A DNA stretch of 64,000 nucleotides, from assembly GCF_000787575.1 (NCBI RefSeq), contig NW_012236522.1, positions 372,001 through 436,000 on the forward strand, written 5' to 3'. Origin of the DNA: Acytostelium subglobosum LB1 (Eukaryota; Evosea; Eumycetozoa; Acytosteliales; Acytosteliaceae). Position numbers and translations under genes: made by a program. Positions 60,711-64,000 of the stretch are shown here, in pieces. How positions within the stretch are numbered: position 1 is the first letter of the stretch; each line of letters begins with the position of its first letter. Below the pieces are notes generated by a model, which was given only the letters and a program-made list of their open reading frames with translations, was not told the DNA's origin and did not search any database.

Positions 60711-62258
60711 TCATATCTGATCGAGTGTGTTTGGTGATGTTGGAAGAGATAGGAATAACTCTTTGGTCTTGTGTATGTTTCCTTCCAGTGTCTCACCAAG
60801 TAGTACTAAAGTATACTCGGTGTCCAAACATCTAAGATAGATACGATTGTTGACAATGTATGTTTGTACTGTTGGATGATATACTATCTTGGCTGATCTG
60901 ATGTTTCTAGTGTCTGTCGGTGGACATGACACTGACAATGTCTTCAGATTGAACTTGGACAATGAGAGATTGAACAAATACTTTGATGGTATTGTCAACT
61001 TTGTGAGTGACAAAGGCATTGTTGCAGTCTCCAATGGTGCTGAGTAGTTGTTACCGAATTGAAGGTACTTGACTGATTGAGGTATCACTCCAGGAGCCAA
61101 TGTCTTGTTGAACATCTGTCCAAACTCAAGGTGTACAAGTGAGTTTGGTAACATACCATGTGGGATGGCGTGATTATACCTGACTGACAACTTCAATGTT
61201 GTCAATGTCTCTGGGAGGGATCCAGAGACCAGAGGGCGGTCGTAGTAGCTGTAGATGAACTCGAGACTTAACAATGATTTAGGGAGGATACCACTGATGT
61301 CATGATTGAAATGTTGACCAAAGGCAAGATATTGGAGTGTTGCTGGTAACATGTCCTCTGTGATTGGATGTGAGAACTGTCGACCAAAGGTCAGGTGAGT
61401 CAGTGTCCTGGGCATGAATCCAAGCTCAATGGGACAGTTGAACATTAGTCCAAAGGTAAGATGGAGTAGAGATGGGGGCAAGGTCCTTGAAAGCAAATGT
61501 TGATTGTAACTCTTGCTGAGTGTGAGTGTGATCAAGTTCCTTGGCAACACGAATGGGTCGATCATGACATTATACTCGTCGCCAAAGATCAACTCCTGCA
61601 ATGACTTTGGGAGAGACTCGTCTAGTACCTTGTGTGAGTAGCCCCAGCTCATAGTTAGCTTGATGAGCGAGGCAGGCAACCAACCAGGCTGAATCTGATG
61701 ATTAAAGTCACGCCCAAGGTGAAGCTCGCGTAAACTGTTCGGGAGGCCGTCGACAAGTAGTGGCTGGCGATAGTGATCGCCTAACCTCAACCTGGTGAGT
61801 GAGTCGGGTAGGTGATCACGATCAATCAGTTGATTGAATTGATAGCCAAGTGTGAGTGTGTGGAGATAGGGTGGCAGGACACCGGGCACGAGGGGATGGT
61901 CCCAGTTCTCACCCAAGGTGATCTGAACCAATGAGCGGGGTAGACTACCTGGTGTGATCTGCTCGATAAAGTTGGGACCGAATGATATTGATGTGTGTGG
62001 TGGCAGACCGTTGGGTAGTTGTGGCTTGTCAAACCATGGTGTTCGTATTGCATTCAATGATTGATTGGCAATACATTTGAATGATGATAATATATATAAT
62101 CCATTCTTTGTATATTGTATCTCTTGTGGACATTGTTTGATATACCTATCACGTTCAACATATAAACGTTTTGATACCAATGACAAGCATACCAAATCAA
62201 TATTATCGTTCAATTCATTTACAATTTGTTGTAATATTATTAATGGTAATGTTTCCAT
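60711..62258 (-). CDS. FNIP-repeat protein with F-box-like N-terminus
   Basis: Single exon, 515 residues. The first 40 residues (LPLIILQQIVNELNDNIDLV, CLSLVSKRLYVERDRYI) look like an F-box, which docks Skp1. From about residue 85 there are some fifteen repeats of about 22 residues of the form LPxSLxxLxxGxxFNxxIxxGxLP, for example LPNSLRELHLGRDFNHQIQP. These FNIP repeats, a leucine-rich-like solenoid, are hugely expanded in Dictyostelia. F-box plus solenoid suggests substrate choice for a Skp1-cullin ubiquitin ligase. The C-terminal 80 residues lack repeats. Confidence 0.88.
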   Translation of the reverse strand: METLPLIILQQIVNELNDNIDLVCLSLVSKRLYVERDRYIKQCPQEIQYTKNGLYILSSFKCIANQSLNAIRTPWFDKPQLPNGLPPHTSISFGPNFIEQITPGSLPRSLVQITLGENWDHPLVPGVLPPYLHTLTLGYQFNQLIDRDHLPDSLTRLRLGDHYRQPLLVDGLPNSLRELHLGRDFNHQIQPGWLPASLIKLTMSWGYSHKVLDESLPKSLQELIFGDEYNVMIDPFVLPRNLITLTLSKSYNQHLLSRTLPPSLLHLTFGLMFNCPIELGFMPRTLTHLTFGRQFSHPITEDMLPATLQYLAFGQHFNHDISGILPKSLLSLEFIYSYYDRPLVSGSLPETLTTLKLSVRYNHAIPHGMLPNSLVHLEFGQMFNKTLAPGVIPQSVKYLQFGNNYSAPLETATMPLSLTKLTIPSKYLFNLSLSKFNLKTLSVSCPPTDTRNIRSAKIVYHPTVQTYIVNNRIYLRCLDTEYTLVLLGETLEGNIHKTKELFLSLPTSPNTLDQI

Positions 62259-62854
62259 TATATATATATCTCTTTAATTAATTAATTAATTAATTGATCT
62301 AATGATTGAATGATTGATTTATCAAAACGATGATTAATTTAATAAAGTTGGGAACTTCGCCCTTGTGAACATATTGGTTACCAATTCAGATAAAACCATC
62401 AGAGCTGGATATTTTATTGATCAGAAAAGTCCACCACACAAGGCTCACAACATTGTTTGAAATCAACCAGTTAATCTAATGGATGGGGTTGGATGAGTGG
62501 GCAGTCAAACAAGCCATTCCAAAGGAGCTCCCACCCCAACTATCTCTCTCCGAACAATCAGAAGAGGGCAGGTAAGCAATCCAATCCTCGTCCCTGCCTC
62601 ATCCATCCAACCATCCATCATGATGTTGTTAGTTAGATTGATTGGTTGTTGTTGATTGAGTGAGGTAATAATAGTTGGAACAGAGAATTGAGAATAGAGA
62701 ACAGAGAATAGTGAATACAGATTGATACCTTTAGTTGTTGTCTAACACCCTCTCACCAACACATAAGAGTGACTTTGACTTTGCTTTGTCCCGGGCTCAA
62801 TCCCACCCTCATCAGATCGATCACTCATACTCACACTAAACAACATCATCAAGA
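62259..62854. other. Divergent intergenic region, no gene seen
   Basis: About 600 bases between the starts of the FNIP gene and the proline-rich gene, with an (ATTA)n run at 62275-62296 and AGAGAA-like repeats near 62680-62710. Likely holds both promoters. Confidence 0.55.
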
Positions 62855-63806
62855 ATGGAACCTGATGTTGGTAGGTACTTGCTTGTGTTGAGTGTTGTTC
62901 ATAAAGTACTAACTCGCAATCAATCAATCACTGGAACTATTCCAAACACTCAATCACGAACAAACTCCACCCAAACAACCATCCTGGAATCATTCCACTC
63001 GACCAATCAATCAATCAATCAATGATATTTTAGACTTATATGATGGCTCTGAGAGATGGAATTTCATATCAGACGAGGAGTTGCCAGAGGTACCTGATAT
63101 TAAGGGCGGCTCAAAGAAGTATCCAAGTGGAAAGACCACTGGAACTATTGTAAAGGTACAGGTTATTAGACAGGCACATCATCAACCACAGGCGTCTACT
63201 CATTCACCACCAATAAGACCAAACTCAATGGCTCCGACTCGAATGTCAATGCCACCACCTCCACCCAACACTGCACCCAGACCCCCTGTACCAGGCGGTC
63301 CACCACCTCAACAACACAACAACGACTCACCATCAGTTCCCCGCGCGGCACCAAGTCGTCCACCACCCGGAAACATTCAATCTCCACCTCCCCGCCCTCC
63401 AACCAACCAGGCACCTCGTCCACCTCCCCCCGCGCGATCACCCTCGCTACAGGGCGAGTCAATGAGTGAACATGTGCCGACACCACAGCCACCTGCACCG
63501 GCGACCAGGACGCCGCCAGTGCCCGGCTCCTCGATTCCACCTCGACCCAACCAACCATCACGTCCGCCTCCATCAGCAGTAGGCGGTGGCGGTACCCCAC
63601 CTCCACGTCCATCCGTGCAGCCTCGTCCGCCACCCGGCTCACCCAGCGGTGCCGCTGGTACACCACCCAAGCCAGACCGTCCGCCCGTTCCAGGTGGAGC
63701 TAAAGTGCCACCTCGTCCAGGCGCACCGGCTCCCTCGACCAGCACCGGTGGAGGCGCGGCTCCTCCCCCCAAGCCTCGAGCAACCCCACCCGTTCCTCCT
63801 CGTTAA
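62855..63806 (+). CDS. Proline-rich protein with a WIP-like WASP-binding motif at the N-terminus
   Basis: Two exons, 62855-62870 and 63034-63806; 262 residues. Exon 1 gives MEPDV and joins to DLYDGSERWNFISDEELPEV with PDIKGGSKKYPSG a few residues on. This resembles the WASP-binding segment of WIP/verprolin (R-x-F-x-x-SD-x-LP-x-P ... K-x-YPSK). The remaining 200 residues are Pro-rich, with many PPxP and XPPPRP sites for SH3 domains and profilin. I see no WH2 motif. Verprolins normally carry the WASP-binding part at the C-terminus, so the order here is odd. Role inferred: WASP/Arp2/3-linked actin assembly. Confidence 0.75.
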
Positions 63807-63846
63807 CTTCAGCTGACCCTCAATCATGCTGGACCATCTCTCTTCG

Positions 63847-63985
63847 ATAATCATAATCATCATAATCATCATAATCATCATCACATCCTTATTTATTTAA
63901 CAAACAAACATAAAGTAATGTCATGTACTATATACACTACCCTTGCCCTCGCGGACTTACCCTCGCAGACTTGCCCTCGCTTACT
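63847..63985. repeat. CATAAT run and short CCCTCGC tandem repeat
   Basis: A (CATAAT)n-like run at 63847-63880 is followed at 63942-63985 by three imperfect copies of a 15-nt unit (CCCTCGCGGACTTA and variants) that is GC-rich in an AT-rich setting. No function seen. Confidence 0.8.
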
Positions 63986-64000
63986 TATTTTTAATTTAAT

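Noticed and set aside
62785-62815. GCTCAATCCC as a tRNA T-loop
   Set aside because: No 5-bp T-stem or cloverleaf can be formed around it.

Overview
The window is nuclear DNA of a eukaryote, most likely a dictyostelid social amoeba. Pointers are short GT-AG introns (mostly 50-120 nt, donors GTATGT or GTAAGT, CTAAC-like branch sites, CAAT tetranucleotide runs), Asn/Gln/Ser/Thr homopolymer tracts in proteins, AT-rich intergenic DNA, and an FNIP-repeat protein, a family known mainly from Dictyostelia. Coding GC is clearly above that of Dictyostelium discoideum, so a higher-GC lineage (for example Acytostelium-like) is my inference. I see no transposon, rRNA, tRNA or CRISPR array. All exon joins were made by hand from splice signals and reading-frame continuity.

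Layout. 1-15 kb: 3' end of a low-complexity protein gene, a CBS-domain protein (-), an IFRD-family protein (+), a ThrE-like transporter (+), a BORCS8-like lysosome-positioning subunit (-), a SANT/Myb protein (-), a doubtful Cys-rich gene (-), the ERAD adaptor SEL1L/Hrd3 (-) and a small membrane protein (+). 15-31 kb: the large TFIIIC subunit (GTF3C1-like), a TLC-domain membrane protein, a charged nuclear-type protein, a degenerate RNase D-like protein, a coiled-coil protein, a zinc-finger Nudix protein, and a tiny basic protein whose first coding exon is only ATG. 31-44 kb: a PX-BAR sorting nexin, a mitochondrial-type MinC, a GyrI-like protein, TMEM184, ELP3, a DMT-family transporter, FRA10AC1 and VMP1 (with an ambiguous base and a frame break). 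44-64 kb: a tandem ubiquitin-like plus coiled-coil protein, a RhoGEF, two tandem carboxylic-acid-reductase-like (A-T-R) enzymes, an unknown protein, an FNIP/F-box-like protein, and a proline-rich protein whose N-terminus resembles the WASP-binding segment of WIP.

Most neighbours are unrelated housekeeping genes, as expected for a compact amoebozoan genome. The points that stand out are: (i) two adjacent A-T-R reductases of the bacterial CAR type, similar in the reductase half and divergent in the adenylation half; (ii) a nuclear MinC with a presequence-like N-terminus, convergent with a second bacterial-type gene (GyrI-like); (iii) a WIP-like motif in an unusual N-terminal position; (iv) several stop-free introns whose length is a multiple of three; and (v) a structured-RNA candidate at 27.7 kb.
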